The notes beneath the pieces were generated by a model, which searched no databases, was not told where the DNA came from, and saw only the letters and a list, made by a program, of their open reading frames with translations. A stretch of 64,000 nt of DNA from assembly GCA_024803745.1 (NCBI GenBank), contig JANJXV010000037.1:10307001-10371000 (forward strand), read 5' to 3'. The stretch is from Megascapheus bottae (taxonomy: Eukaryota > Chordata > Mammalia > Rodentia > Geomyidae). The position numbers and the translations under genes are program-made. This document shows, piece by piece, positions 11,000-22,410 of this stretch; position 1 is the stretch's first letter, and each line of letters begins with the position of its first letter.

Positions 11000-11926
11000 G
11001 TAGGCAGTGAAGTGTTGGAGAAGGAAAGATTGGGATAGGAGTTCAGGATTTCTAAGACAAGGGGGCTCTAGCTAGAGTAAGAAGCAGTATAAGGAACATA
11101 GTGCCCCATCTCTGTGAAGACCCTATCTTAGTCTACCAAGAGAGTATAGACCAAGCTATGCACTTCTGACCATCCATCCAAGGCCAGCGAATGAATTTCT
11201 TTGAAAATGGAACAAGGGGAGAGCAAAACCAAAGAATGCTCAAAACTTGCCTTGTAGGCCCACCAAACTTTGTTTTTAGACTTTCTCTCTCTTGCTGTCC
11301 TGCATATATATATATAGTTTTTGAGTAGCTATCCTGTAGCCTCTGAGCAAGAAGTAGAAAAGTTTGGGAACAGGGGTGAGATGAGAGGTGGGGCAGAGGG
11401 GATGGAGAGGGAATAGCTGCCTGGAACTCACTGCAGGGAAGATTCCAACTAGAATGGGGCAATAGGGCAGGGGTGAGGCATCTGGGCCTGGAATGTGCCA
11501 AGAATAACCACAAGGGGGTTTTGGGGGGAGGCTTACTATTCCCTCTCCCACTCCTCCCAGCATGTCTCCAAGAGAGTCGGCTGTAAGTCTTGCCAGGTAC
11601 CACAGCCTTTTGTTACCTTCTTCTTCACCTTTTGGACTCTATGAGAAACTGGACTCTGCAGAAGAAACCAAGGCCTGATACAGTAGCTCAATCTCCTCGG
11701 TGGAGTACTTACTGGTAGTAAATGGTTGGCATGAGGCCCTGGGCTCCATAGGAGCCAGGATGCTTTTCCTCCTTCCATGGTCACATGGAAGAGTGCTATG
11801 TTCAGCTGCCTGGAGGAAGGTCTGGTTGGAATGTGCTTGCAAGGTGAGTTCCGGTGATATATTTCATGGATGGGGTCCATTGCACCCTTTTGGGAATGGA
11901 AAGGAAATGACAAGAAACTCAACAGA
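11000..11926. other. No gene recognised; overlapping chance ORFs
   Basis: Several minus-strand ORFs of 95-156 codons overlap each other in different frames. None resembles a known protein. Overlap in multiple frames and the absence of splice-like borders argue that they are chance frames. Confidence 0.5.
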
Positions 11927-11968
11927 GCCAGGCTCCAGTGGCTCATGCCTATAATCCTAGCTACTCAG
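11927..11968 (+). mobile_element. 7SL-like SINE head fragment
   Basis: Only the 5' head of the composite SINE is present (GTGGCTCATGCCTATAATCC then TAGCTACTCAG). It stops abruptly without a Geo module. Confidence 0.6.
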
Positions 11969-14900
11969 CCCTCCCAAAAGAAAAGTAGGGATTTTGTTCT
12001 AAAAAAATTTCCTGAGCATTCATAAGTCACCCTTGAGCTACAGGTGGCTTTGCCTGAGTCTGGATCCTAGAGGCTGACATGTACGTCTAGCCTAATAAAA
12101 CAGGGGAGCGGCTTCCCACCTAGAGGTACCTTACTCAAGGGCCCTGCATTGCATTGTGTTTTTGATGTGAGTTGAGGTTGTGTTATCTGGACTCACCTTG
12201 GAGCAGAGGCCTGGCTACTGAGGCCAGGTGCACAGAACATCACTCACTGTATTGGTGAGAATCAGAAAGGCAGTCTACAAAGTGCCAAGTTGGTAAGGGC
12301 ACAAGTGACTGAACACATCTGCCTGTGTGTATACCACTCCCTGAACAATGCTCACCAGCACTTCCTCCCCTGCTGCCTCTGTAGGATTATCTTCCCTGGC
12401 CAGCATCCATACCAGGCTTACAAAGTACAGAGCTGAGTGCTAAATGTAAAGAGCCAAGATGCCTACACCCATTCCACAGTGATGCTGGCAAAGAAGCCAG
12501 AGCATATGTGGCCTGGCATGTGATTTCTTGAGGATCTGAAGCAGAAAAACTGTCAGGGATGATCCCAGATTCCTAAGTCAGAGATTAACTACAGGTCTTC
12601 TCCAGACCCTGATTCCATGGTCAGCACACTGAGATGACCCAGAGGCTGGGATGACCTCACTTGCTGCACCTGCTGGGTACTGAGTGCTTACGGCAGCAGG
12701 CTGAGTGGGATGAGGTAAGGTGAAGGTGTCCTGGCCATTGGTAGGTGCCTCCTCCCTGTGTCCACAGATGGAGTAGGAAGAGAGGTAGGTCTCACTAAAT
12801 ACAAACCAGTATTAGTCAGATAAAGGAAGATGGACCAGAAAAAGGCCTTTCCATCCTCTCTTATGTTTTCGATTCCTGCAGAAGTCCTCTACCAGACCTC
12901 AAGAGCCTGCTCTACACGCACCTGCTCACCTCCTCTGCCAGCACACGTGAACTTCCTTTCTCTTTGCAGGGCCACTAGGCCTCTACTTTGTCCCCTTGTC
13001 TAGGGCCTACACTGTTCTCAGTTATCCAACCCAGTGGGGTTGGGGGTGGGGGGAGACTAGGCTACTACAGAATTACAGGGACTCAGAAGATTCTCTGGAC
13101 TGTATAACAGTAGAAGATGTTCACCAGGAAGTCACTGAAACCTTCTCTGGCCTCTGAGTGACAGATTTCCCTGGCTGTGACCTGCAGGGATGACACATTC
13201 AACGCATGCCCTTGGGGTCTGGAATCTCAGTGTTTGGGGAAGATCATCTCAGCTTCCCAGTGTGGAAGTCCCTGGGGACAGAGCTGGGCACTTCTCAGGG
13301 CCTCCTGTCACTGAGGAGCAGAAGATAAGCCTTAACATAGACTAAACTTGTGTGGCACAGAGTTGCTTAGTAAGTCTCCAGTGCAGTGTCATTTTGAATG
13401 CAGACAATCACTGCAGGAATATTCTACCTTGACACCAGGTGGTAGCTGAGATTTTGCTTCCAATCAAGAAAACAAGAAAAAGGAAAAACAGTGGATATTA
13501 TTGATGAGCTGAAAAATTTATCCCTACTTTATCTAATTACCTTCCCTAAGTTCCCATCTTCCTTGAGCTCAGAGCTAGCCCCTGCTTCTGCCCCTTTAAG
13601 CCTGCCCTGTGCACTGTCTTTGGTCTGGACAGGCCCTTCCATCCTGAGACAGCACAGGAACCTCTTCTCAAGATCCTGACCGCAGAGGTATTTCTCCCCT
13701 TCTCCCCTGACCTCACCTGCAGAATGTGTTAGCAACCTAAGGCCCGGGTGATCCACACAGAGACAGGCTCCAAGTATGCAATGGGCTTTGTCCCAGAATC
13801 AGCAATGCAGAGACCTCAGCAAGGCCCAGGAAGGGAAGTGGCCCCAGGAACCTGCGCCAAGCCCTGTCAGCTCAGGGAAGCTGTACAGAAAGATTCTTTC
13901 TAGAGGAAAGAGATTAGCTAAGCCTCCCCAAAGAAGACAAGGGAAGAGAACACAGAAATATTTCCTTTAAAAGGGAGCAAGAACACATGGAAAGAGGGTT
14001 TATACTAATGAAATCTCCGGATATTGAGGATGAAATGAATGCCAGGGAAGGTTATTATCATTTCATTAGAACACAAAGGAAGAAACAAACACGTTATTAT
14101 GTGAAACCAAGAAGTTATGAACAAGGGAATCCAGCGGGGAAGTTATTAGCTGGGTTAATTAAAACAGAACAAGCCAGTTGAGTAATTCCGTCTGTAGAAC
14201 ACAAGGAAGGCATAATTCATTGACCTTAAGAGAAATATTCAGGGTTTGTTTAGTTTTTTTTTCTTTTTTTCTCATTTACCAGAAATTCTGATATTGTCTT
14301 CCAAACCAAAAAGATTTAATCTTGTCAAAACCTAATTGATTTCGTTAACACCAATATGTTCTGTTAAAGAGAGTTTAGTTCTGATCAGAAGAGATGGAAA
14401 TTCACCGAAGAGTCTTGAGCCCAAACAGACAGGGCGGCTTTTCCCTTCCTGGGACTGGGACCTTCAGCTCCCAGCCTACGGGGTTGGGGTGATGCCAGTG
14501 GAAGATGGGATGAGCTTCCGTGGGGAGGGCTGGGCTTAGTGGATTTTACTAGCCACCTTCACCTCCCAAGCTCTCATAAGAGAGCTTCCTTATCAAAGAT
14601 GGGAACCTCTTGACACTTCATATGGACCCTTGAATCATCAGAGGTAGTCCTCCCCACAGCTCTGTTGGCAAATAACCAATAGGATGACTGCACCAGGTCA
14701 CCCAATTCTAGGGCCTGGTTTCCACTCCTTTAAGTAAAGCTCATATATCTGAATTGTTATTCCCTTTAAGAAACCAAGACATTCCAAGTATGACAGTGCC
14801 CAGATCCTGTCAGCTGTCAGAATTTGGTGGCCTGTTTGTCTGATCTTATAAATTACAATGGAGGCTCTGGGTTTGAAGGGGCTGTTAGAAGTTGCCCACC

Positions 14901-14989
14901 AAAGGCTAATCTGAAAGTTAAGATCACGAAAGCCAGAGTTTCCCAATATACAGAAAGCCTTGCCTCCAACCCATTTCTTTATTTACCTG
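11969..14989. other. Repeat-poor interval with no recognised exon
   Basis: About 3 kb of mixed-composition sequence with few repeats. No exon with family resemblance was found. The sub-interval 13980-14340 is AT-rich within GC-richer surroundings and is noted as a possible conserved non-coding element. Confidence 0.45.
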
Positions 14990-14999
14990 TTTGTTTACT

Positions 15000-15225
15000 T
15001 AGTGCCAATTCTGGGGCTTAAACACAGGGCCTGGGCACTGTCCCTTAGCTTTTTCTCTCAAGCTCTCACTTAAGCTACATTTCCATTTCCAGCATTTTTA
15101 GTAGTTTATTGGATATGAGGAGTCTCATGAACTTTCCTGTCCTGGCTGACTTTGAACTGTGTTCTTCCAATCTCAGCCTCCTGAGTAGCTCAGATTACTA
15201 TCTAGGATTACCAGTGTCAGTTCCT
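15000..15225 (-). mobile_element. 7SL-like/Geo composite SINE, antisense
   Basis: The minus strand runs from a 7SL-like head (rc of CTCAGCCTCCTGAGTAGCTC) through the linker to the Geo module ending near 15000. It abuts the 3' end of an antisense L1M at 15240. Confidence 0.75.
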
Positions 15226-15967
15226 CTAAACCCTTTGTTGATGTACTTTAATAAGACTTAGAGCATGTGGCACAAATACGATTTCATGATTGACAATGGC
15301 TTTTAATTTTCAAAACCTTATTTCTAGAGCAGTTTTAGGTTCAAAGCGAAATTGGGTAGAAAGTAGGAGAGTTCCTCTATATCATCCCACACAAGCACAC
15401 CCTTCACACCACAGTAGTCCATTTGTGGTAATTAAGGAAGCTATGTGGACACATCACTGTCACCCAAAGACCATAATTTACAGCAGGGCTCATGTTGGAG
15501 AATGTATATGCTATGATTGACACAAGTGCTTAATGACGTGCGTTTGCTATTGTATCATGCAGGGCAATGTCACTGTTCTAAAGATCACCTATGTTCCATC
15601 TATTCATTCTTCCTTTCCCAGCTTCTTTGGCCATCACTGACCAAAGTGTCTGCCTTTTCTAGAATATCATATATTTGCAACTGCACATTGTGAGTACGAT
15701 TGGCTTCTTTTACTTCATAATAGGCACTTGAATGTGTGCTGGTGTTCTTTCTCATGCCTCGATGCTCATTAGTACTGAATACTGTTCCTTTGTCTGCATC
15801 TGAAGGCTATCTCGGTCACTTTCAATTTTTACAAAGTTTGTTGTAAACATCTGTGTACAGGATTTGATAGAAGTGTTTTTTACTCATTTGGATAAGTAAC
15901 AAGGAAAATAATATGATTTCTAAATATATAATAGAAGTATGCTTAGTTTCATTTTTTAAAAAAATGC

Positions 15968-16193
15968 CAGCCAAGTGCTTGGTAATTTACGCCTGTAATC
16001 TTAGCTACTCGGGGGACTGAGATTTGAGGATCAGAGTTCAAACAAGCCCAGGCAGTAAAGTCCATTTAACCAGGAAAAAGCCAGAAGTGGAGCTGTGGCT
16101 CAAGTGATAGAGTACTAGCTTTGAGGACAAAAGTTAAAGAACAATGCCCAGACCCCAAGTTCAAGCCACAGGAGCAGCACAAAAAATAAAAAA
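15968..16193 (+). mobile_element. 7SL-like/Geo composite SINE in L1M
   Basis: A full composite on the + strand: 7SL-like head (GCCTGTAATCTTAGCTACTC), then the Geo module (GTGGAGCTGTGGCTCAAGTG), then an A-rich tail. It is inserted in the antisense L1M. Confidence 0.8.
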
Positions 16194-16527
16194 AGCATGA
16201 AAGAGAAAGAGAAAAAAGGAAAAAAAAGAAAATGCCAAACTATCTTACAAAGTGACTCTCCCATTTTGGATTACTATCAGCAATGTTGCTATTGCCCCAT
16301 GACCTTGGCTATTCTAGTAGATATGTAATATTTGACCATGATAACATGATTATGATGATATGTGATATAGGACATCTTATAGGCTTCTTTGCCTCTTGTG
16401 GATCCTCTTTGGTAAAGTGTCTTCATGTATTTTGTTCATTTTAGTAGTAAATTATTCCTTTTATTATGATTGAGTTTTAAAGAGTTCATTGTATATTTTA
16501 GATAACATTCCATTATCAGATATTTTT

Positions 16528-16604
16528 TCCAGTCTGGGAATTCAATCCAGGGCTGTACACATGTTAGACAAGTGTTCTACCACTAAGCTACATTCCCTTA
16601 ACCC
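16528..16604 (-). mobile_element. ID-like SINE monomer, antisense, in L1M
   Basis: The reverse complement reads as a tRNA-like monomer (ATGTAGCTTAGTGGTAGAAC with B box GGATTGAATTCCC). L1M sequence continues on both sides, marking it as an insertion. Confidence 0.65.
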
Positions 16605-17137
16605 CATTAGATGTAATTCACAAATATTTCCCCCTAATCAGCGACTTAGCTTGACATTTCTTTTTTCTGAGCAGAAGTTTTTAATTTCAATGAATTCCAG
16701 CGTTTTGACTATTTGTTTCATAGTTCATACCTTTGGCATTAAATCTAGAAAATCATTGCCAAACCTAATGTCATCTAGATTTTCTCCTATGCTATCTCCT
16801 AAGAGTTGTACAGTTTGGAATTTTATAGTTAGGACCCTGATTGATTTTGAGTTTATTTTTGTGGAGTATAAGATATGTATCTAGATCAGTTTTTGCAGGT
16901 GACTATAGACATTTCAGTATGATTTTGTTTTTGTTTGCAAAGACTACCTTTCCTCCTTTGTCAAAAGGCAACTGTGTTTATGAGTCTGTTCTGAACTCTC
17001 AGTGCTATTGTACTGACATACAGTGTTACCTGACTTGATTTCTGTGGCTCTATGCTAAGTCTTGAAGTCAGGTAGTGTCAGTATTCTGTCTTTAGTTTTT
17101 CTCCTTTAATCCTGAGTTTGTGACTATGCACTTATGA

Positions 17138-17356
17138 CCGGCCCATACTTCTAGCTACTCAGAAAGATAAAATCTGAGGATCGTGGTTCACAACCAGTCC
17201 CAGCTGGATAAATCTGAGCCTCTCTATCTCCAATTAATCAGCAAAAGGCTGAAAATGGAGGTATGGCTCAAATAGTAAGGCACTAGCCAAAGGTAAGAAA
17301 GTTGAGCAAGAATGCAAGGCCTTTCAAGCCCCAGTAACTGGCACCAAAAAAAAAAA
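17138..17356 (+). mobile_element. 7SL-like/Geo composite SINE in L1M
   Basis: The 7SL-like head is decayed (TTCTAGCTACTCAGAAAGAT). The linker (CTCCAATTAATCAGCAAAAG) and Geo 3' part are followed by an A-run. L1M text resumes after it. Confidence 0.75.
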
Positions 17357-17525
17357 GGAAAATAAGTCAAAACAATATTATTAGCTATTATCAGCCTTTT
17401 GTTCCCTATATAAACTTTAAAATCGGTGTGCTGATATCTATAAAATAACTTCCTAGGATTTTGACTGAAATTGCATTGAATCTATAGATCAACTTAGAAA
17501 GAATTGATAAGCCTGGATTATGGTA

Positions 17526-17631
17526 TGAGCCACCAGGTCCACTATTTCTCTTTTAGTGCCCTGTATTGGTATTCTAGTTCATTTTTATTTTCCCAAATAT
17601 TTGTGTAAGAGACTACTATGTCTCTTCTTTG
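17526..17631 (+). repeat. Local duplication, copy A
   Basis: About 90 bp beginning CCACTATTTCTCTTTTAGTG recurs at 18345-18455 in the same orientation. In both places it is preceded by the end of an antisense 7SL-like head (GAGCCACCA). By eye roughly four fifths of positions agree. Here most of the SINE is missing and L1M lies directly upstream. Confidence 0.7.
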
Positions 17632-17956
17632 GGCAACCGTGTGGTGTGATTACCACAAGCAGTTGTCATTAGTTTCCAGAACAGTGGTAATTATGTAGCC
17701 ACACTTTCTGTCCCCACTGGCTTTCCTAGATGCTCTTTTCTTTAGAACATTCTCCTTTTCTTTTCCACAATCTTCACTCCAAACACCCTCTTCTTGAAGC
17801 TTGAATATCTCCAGAGATGTAGGGGAGCCATGTCTTCTCTGATATAGTTATCTAGGCTAGTAGACTGCTTCTACTTCCTTGCCTCTCTAAAGGATGAAAT
17901 CTGTATCCTCAAGCAACCTACAGTTCATTTGAGAGACAAACCATAATGACGATGAA

Positions 17957-18002
17957 GGTGGTGGTGGTGGTGGTGGTAATGATGATGAGGATGAGGATGA
18001 GA
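17957..18002 (+). repeat. (GGT)n followed by (GAT/GAG)n tract
   Basis: A short pure GGT run passes into imperfect ATG and AGGATG units. It is a trinucleotide and hexanucleotide simple repeat. Confidence 0.9.
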
Positions 18003-18027
18003 AACACTTAGGTTTAGGAATTTAACC

Positions 18028-18090
18028 TGGGGGACCAGGAGTTTGGCCTAGTGGTACAGTGCTTGCCTAGCATGTATGAAGACCTGGGTA
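18028..18090 (+). mobile_element. Truncated IDL monomer
   Basis: The left monomer begins normally (GAGTTTGGCCTAGTGGTACA) but breaks off at the B box after GACCTGGGTA. The Geo half is absent, so the copy is 3'-truncated or deleted. Confidence 0.75.
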
Positions 18091-18154
18091 GTATAGTATG
18101 CTGTTTGTTACCTTTGTTTCTGTTTCTCTCACTCTCTGTTTTTCCTTCTCTCTC

Positions 18155-18365
18155 TTATGCTGATCCTGAGGCTTGAACTCAGGGCCTGGGCGCTATTTCA
18201 AACTAGTGCTCTACTCCTGGAACTGCAGCCCCACTTTCAGCTTTTTGGTGTTTAATTAGAAATAAAAATCACAGAGTTTCCTGCCAGGCTGGCTTCAAAC
18301 CATAATCCTCAATCTCACTTTTCTGAGTAGCCCGGATAATAGATGTGAGCCACCAACACTAGGCC
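18155..18365 (-). mobile_element. 7SL-like/Geo composite SINE, antisense
   Basis: A full-length but diverged antisense copy, head at the right (rc of TGTGAGCCACCAACACTAGG). Its head end forms the start of duplication copy B. Confidence 0.75.
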
Positions 18366-18455
18366 CACTATTTCACTTTTAGAGCCTTGTATAGGTATTC
18401 TAATTCAATTTTACATTCCCAAGCATTTGTGTTAGAGGCCATTATGTCTCTCCTC
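18345..18455 (+). repeat. Local duplication, copy B
   Basis: The partner of copy A at 17526-17631, beginning CCACTATTTCACTTTTAGAG. The complete SINE remains upstream here. Copy A is therefore best explained as a derivative that lost most of the SINE. Confidence 0.7.
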
Positions 18456-18590
18456 TGTCTGTCTGTGGGCTCCTCCAGGCTAAAGAATTCTCCATATAGG
18501 ACTGTCTTCAACATAGCTGCATCCCCCATCCTTCCCAGCTTGCCTGTTCCTCTGATCCAAACTATCACAAAGCCAGACACATAACTACTC

Positions 18591-18596
18591 CACACA

Positions 18597-18642
<46 letters not shown>
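18591..18642 (+). repeat. (CA)n microsatellite
   Basis: A CA run with one AAA interruption near its start. Reading frames through it are artefacts. Confidence 0.97.
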
Positions 18643-18644
<2 letters not shown>

Positions 18645-19069
18645 CTCTGAGACAAACTAAGCTCTCAAGGGCCAAGATGCAAAAGGAAAAAGGGTTCAGA
18701 ACTTTCTCCAGCTGCATCTGTTCTCCTCATGTTGCCTTCCCCAGCTCCTCCTCTTTCCACAGCATTATCTGCTAAGATTCAAGGAACCTTGAAGATCATT
18801 CTCTAAAACCACTGATGTACACAAAATAACATAGGATCTGGTTCCTGATAAGAGCTTCTTGCTCTTATCATGGCATGGGGCCATGTGGAGACCCACGGGT
18901 GGAAAGGGTTGGAGACTCATGCCTGCCACTTCCTTGGCTTTGAACGTAAACTCTGAACTCGAGGCATTATTGGCTTGGTTTGTGCTCAGATGGCAGAGCT
19001 TGGCCTGTCACCCCTGCCTTTGGGAGCCTGATTGTGTGGAGGTAGGGGTAGGGGGACGAGTGTGGGGAG

Positions 19070-19242
19070 GGGGTAGGGGCTTGAACTCAAGGCTGGAGTG
19101 CTTTCCTTGAGCTTTCTTGCTCAAGGCTAGAGCTCCATTTCTAGTTTATTTTGCTAATTAATTGGAGATAAGTCTTGACCCAGCTGACTTTGAACTGGGA
19201 TCCCTAGATATCAGCCTTCTGAAGGACTACAGGCATGAGGCT
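19070..19242 (-). mobile_element. 7SL-like/Geo composite SINE, antisense, diverged
   Basis: The Geo part is recognisable at the left (rc of GGGGCTTGAACTCAAGGCTG) and the linker at TTAATTGGAGATAAGTCTTG. The 7SL-like head is short and decayed. Confidence 0.65.
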
Positions 19243-20034
19243 GGTTATTTTAGAAGCATGTTGTAGCCACTTCCTCAGGCAGGCACAGCTACATCTGAGC
19301 AAAACCTTTATGTGAAATTTCTTTCCAGGTTTAGAGAGTTATTATTTGCTTTACTGAACAACTGAGAAAGGATTTCCTCCAAGTTACACAGTCCTATCCA
19401 GTGGACCATGGTCAGAGCAGGGAGCTGCCACACCCCTAACCTCTGCCACTGGCCACAGCCTACTTTTTGGACGTGGCTGTTTATTCAACATATGATACTA
19501 GTTGACTTACTCCAATCTCATAAAATTTGCCTCCTAGATTTTTCCCTCACACACTGGGCTCCTCTGGTCCATCCCATGGTCCTCCTCTGTCTTCTTTCTG
19601 GTGACTTAATGGCACCCTTGATAGAATGCCCTCAAACTCCACCTTCAACATTTTCAGATGTCTGCTAGACATGTCCTGCTGGCAACCCTAAGCCTAGCCT
19701 TTCCGTACAGCTTCAGTGGATTCCTAGCTGACCCAACCTGTATCCCTGGCTCAGTCCTGAATGTTCAGGGGCTTATCTGGGAAACCACATAGGGTCCTTG
19801 CTTTCCCCCTCTGTTATGGGAAGAGGCCAGTGCCCCCTCTGTGCTGCACAAGAACACTGAATAGCATACGATGTGTGGACCTGTGCTTAACCCTAGCAAG
19901 GCACACAGAAATAGGTATTATTGCTATGCTATATCAACTTTGGCTTTCTGTGGTTGCCACAGACTCCATCACTTTGAATTTCTGTTTCCTTCATCTCTAT
20001 GTCTCACTCATTCTCCTATTTCAAAAAATGTTTT

Positions 20035-20350
20035 TGGGTCAACACTGAAATTTGAACTCAGAGTTTCCACTCCCTACGTGAGTTTTCTACCACTTGAACC
20101 ATGCCTCCAGTTCCTTTTGCTCTGATTATTTTTGAGATAAGATCTCACATTTTAGCAGAGTCAGCCTGAACCAGGATTCTTTATATATTCTCCATGCATA
20201 CCTGGGAAGACAGACATACTGCAACACTGAACTTCTGTTGAGATGGAAACTTCTTGTTCTAAATGAAGTTGAACCTCAGTTTTCCTAATCCCTACCTCAT
20301 CCTACCTCCTGAGTAGCCTGGATTGCACCTGTGAGCCACCAGTGCCCAAC
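20035..20350 (-). mobile_element. Diverged 7SL-like SINE, antisense, with internal extra sequence
   Basis: A Geo-like left end (around TTTTCTACCACTTGAACCAT) and a clear 7SL-like head at the right (rc of CTCCTGAGTAGCCTGGATTG) are separated by about 100 bp of unrelated sequence. It could be one old copy with an insertion or two fragments. Confidence 0.5.
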
Positions 20351-20813
20351 CATTTTATCTCAGTTCTTCATATGATCACTAAAATTCAAACCCTTTCACC
20401 CATTCCCTAGTCTAGCTCTATATCTTCTAACTCAGTCTCCCAGACTGAAGTCCATGTAATAATTAGGGGGAATTTATTTTTTAAATGTCACTGTAGTCAC
20501 TTTAATAGTGGTGCTGAGACAACCAAATATCAAAATTAAAAATTAAGAAACCATATCATCTATAAAAATTAGCTCAATATGAATCAAAAGCCTAACATTA
20601 AGAGCTTTAATGCTAACATTTTTTTTAAATCTTGGGAAAAAAGAGTAGCTGTTAGTCTTCATGTCATTGGATGAGGCAATGACTTCTAAAATGTGATACC
20701 ATAAACACACAAGAAAAAAAATGATAGATTGGGATTCATTACAATTAAAAATATCTGTGGTTCAAATGATACTATCAAGAAAATAAAAGGTGGGGGGAAA
20801 AAAGAAAAGAAAA

Positions 20814-20996
20814 GATGAGTACTGTTGGCTCAGGTCTGTCATATCTTTCAAGGAGGCTGAGACCTGGAGAATTATGGTTCAAAGCCAACCTACACAGAAA
20901 ATTCCTTGACAATCTTTCTCCAATTAATCAGCAAAAATACAGACTGGAGGCATAGTTCAAGTGGTAGAGCACTGAGGTGAAGCCTCGGTAGTAACA
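20814..20996 (+). mobile_element. 7SL-like/Geo composite SINE nested in L1M
   Basis: The head is decayed. The middle (TTCAAAGCCAACC) and the linker CTCCAATTAATCAGCAAAAA are clear, and the Geo A-box-like part (GTTCAAGTGGTAGAGCACTG) follows. Confidence 0.7.
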
Positions 20997-21802
20997 AAAA
21001 TTAAATATAAAGAAGAAAATAAAGGAAGAGAGAGGAGGCAACTCAGAATGGAGAAAATGCTTGTAAATCATACATGTATCTGACAAGAGACTGTATCTAC
21101 AATAGGTAAAGAACTCTTAGAACTCAGGCACAGAAGATAAATGGCCCAATTAAAAATGGACACAATTTTTATTTGTTCATTATACTTCAGTAAAATTGGA
21201 AAGGAAAGTAGGCCATGAATCTGAATAAACCTTTCCCCAAAGAAATTAAACTCATAGCCAGTATGCACCAAAAATTTTTTAAAAGATGTTCAACATCATT
21301 AGTCATCAGAGAAATGCAAAATAAAACCACAATAAAATAATGTAATATTCCAAAAAATACTTAATTGTATACTTTAAATGAGTGCATTGTGTGATTTTGA
21401 GTTATAGCATAATAAAGCTGCTTTTGGAAAACCTACATGATAGTTTTTTGCATCCCTAAAGGGAGCTAGACTTTAAAAATCAGACATTGGTAAAGCAAAG
21501 ATGTAGAGAAATTAGAAAACCTATAAATTGTGGGAAGGAATGTAAAATTGTACACTGCTTTGGAAAAACTGTCAATTCTTCAGTGGATTAAGCATTGAGT
21601 TACCCATGTGACCTAGAAATTCCACTTCTAGGTGGGATTTCATATATTTCACATAGTTATATATGTGAAATTTCACGTTATATATGTTCAGAAATGAAAA
21701 CATATGTCCCCACAAAAACCTCAAATGTAGAAATGACCTAAATGTCTATCAGTTAATAAATATATCTATTATATATGGTATATAAATCACATATGTTATA
21801 GT

Positions 21803-21826
21803 ATATAAATACCATGGTATTTATAT
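21803..21826. repeat. 24-bp perfect palindrome
   Basis: The half-site ATATAAATACCA is followed directly by its exact reverse complement, with no spacer. It lies in AT-rich L1M sequence a few bases before the nested younger L1 insertion. Confidence 0.95.
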
Positions 21827-21847
21827 GATATACAAATCATATGTGGT

Positions 21848-22350
21848 TATTAAGTGAAGTAAGCCAGACTCAAAGGAACTTAGGCTCAATGGTTTCCCTC
21901 ATTTGTCATAATCAGTAGAAACCTTGGGCTCTCCTAGCAGAGATTTGCAATAGAGCAAAACCTTGATACAAAAGGCCATATAGTATGACGCTAAATGAAA
22001 GGATCTCTAGGATATAGAAACATAAGCCATATAATGAATGATTGTTGTTCTTAAGGTACTATGTTATCTCTCATCTCTTTTGCTGTCCCTTGGTTATCTT
22101 ATATTGTTACAGTATCTCACTTTGTTACCTGATATATCGGATACATTTGTATTTGGTTATTTGAAATTGGATAGGGAAGGGGGAAAACAAAATGAGGGGT
22201 GGGGGTGGGGGGGAGGGAAATGGGGACCAAGACATGTGAAAGGGTATCAATGTATGGGAATTAATGCACCATCTATCTGGCAAATATCAAGTAACCCTTC
22301 TATTAATTACAATAAAATATATTAAAAATATATAAAAATATATAAAAAAC
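21848..22350 (+). mobile_element. 5'-truncated lineage-specific L1 with 15-bp TSD
   Basis: About 500 bp inserted into the older L1M and flanked by a perfect 15-bp duplication CAAATCATATGTGGT (21833-21847 and 22351-22365). It ends with an AATAAA-type signal and an AT-rich tail. A G-rich run at 22195-22217 resembles L1 3' UTR polypurine tracts. The ORF at 22038-22325 is 3' UTR, not a protein. Confidence 0.85.
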
Positions 22351-22369
22351 CAAATCATATGTGGTAAAT

Positions 22370-22410
22370 TCCATATATATATATATATGACACACATACA
22401 CATATATATA
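22370..22410 (+). repeat. (TA)n/(CA)n simple repeat
   Basis: AT dinucleotides are interrupted by a short ACACATACACA run, then AT dinucleotides resume. Confidence 0.85.

Larger units (their letters stand above)
15240..17525 (-). mobile_element. L1M fragment (3' UTR and ORF2 3' part), antisense
   Basis: About 2.3 kb of collinear antisense LINE-1. It reads from the 3' end near 15245 (around CACATCACTGTCACCCAAAG) into the ORF2 region by 16480-17120 (around AAAATCATTGCCAAACCTAA) and on to 17510 (around GAAATTGCATTGAATCTATA). Three later SINEs interrupt it. The reading frame is decayed, so no functional protein is expected. Confidence 0.8.

Noticed and set aside
11133..11946. Cluster of minus-strand ORFs of 95-156 codons
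   Set aside because: They overlap in several frames, lack domains or exon borders, and are best explained as chance frames.
22038..22325. 95-codon ORF resembling the minus-strand ORF at 6486-6674
   Set aside because: The shared peptide comes from two copies of the same L1 3' end in opposite orientations and not from a conserved gene.
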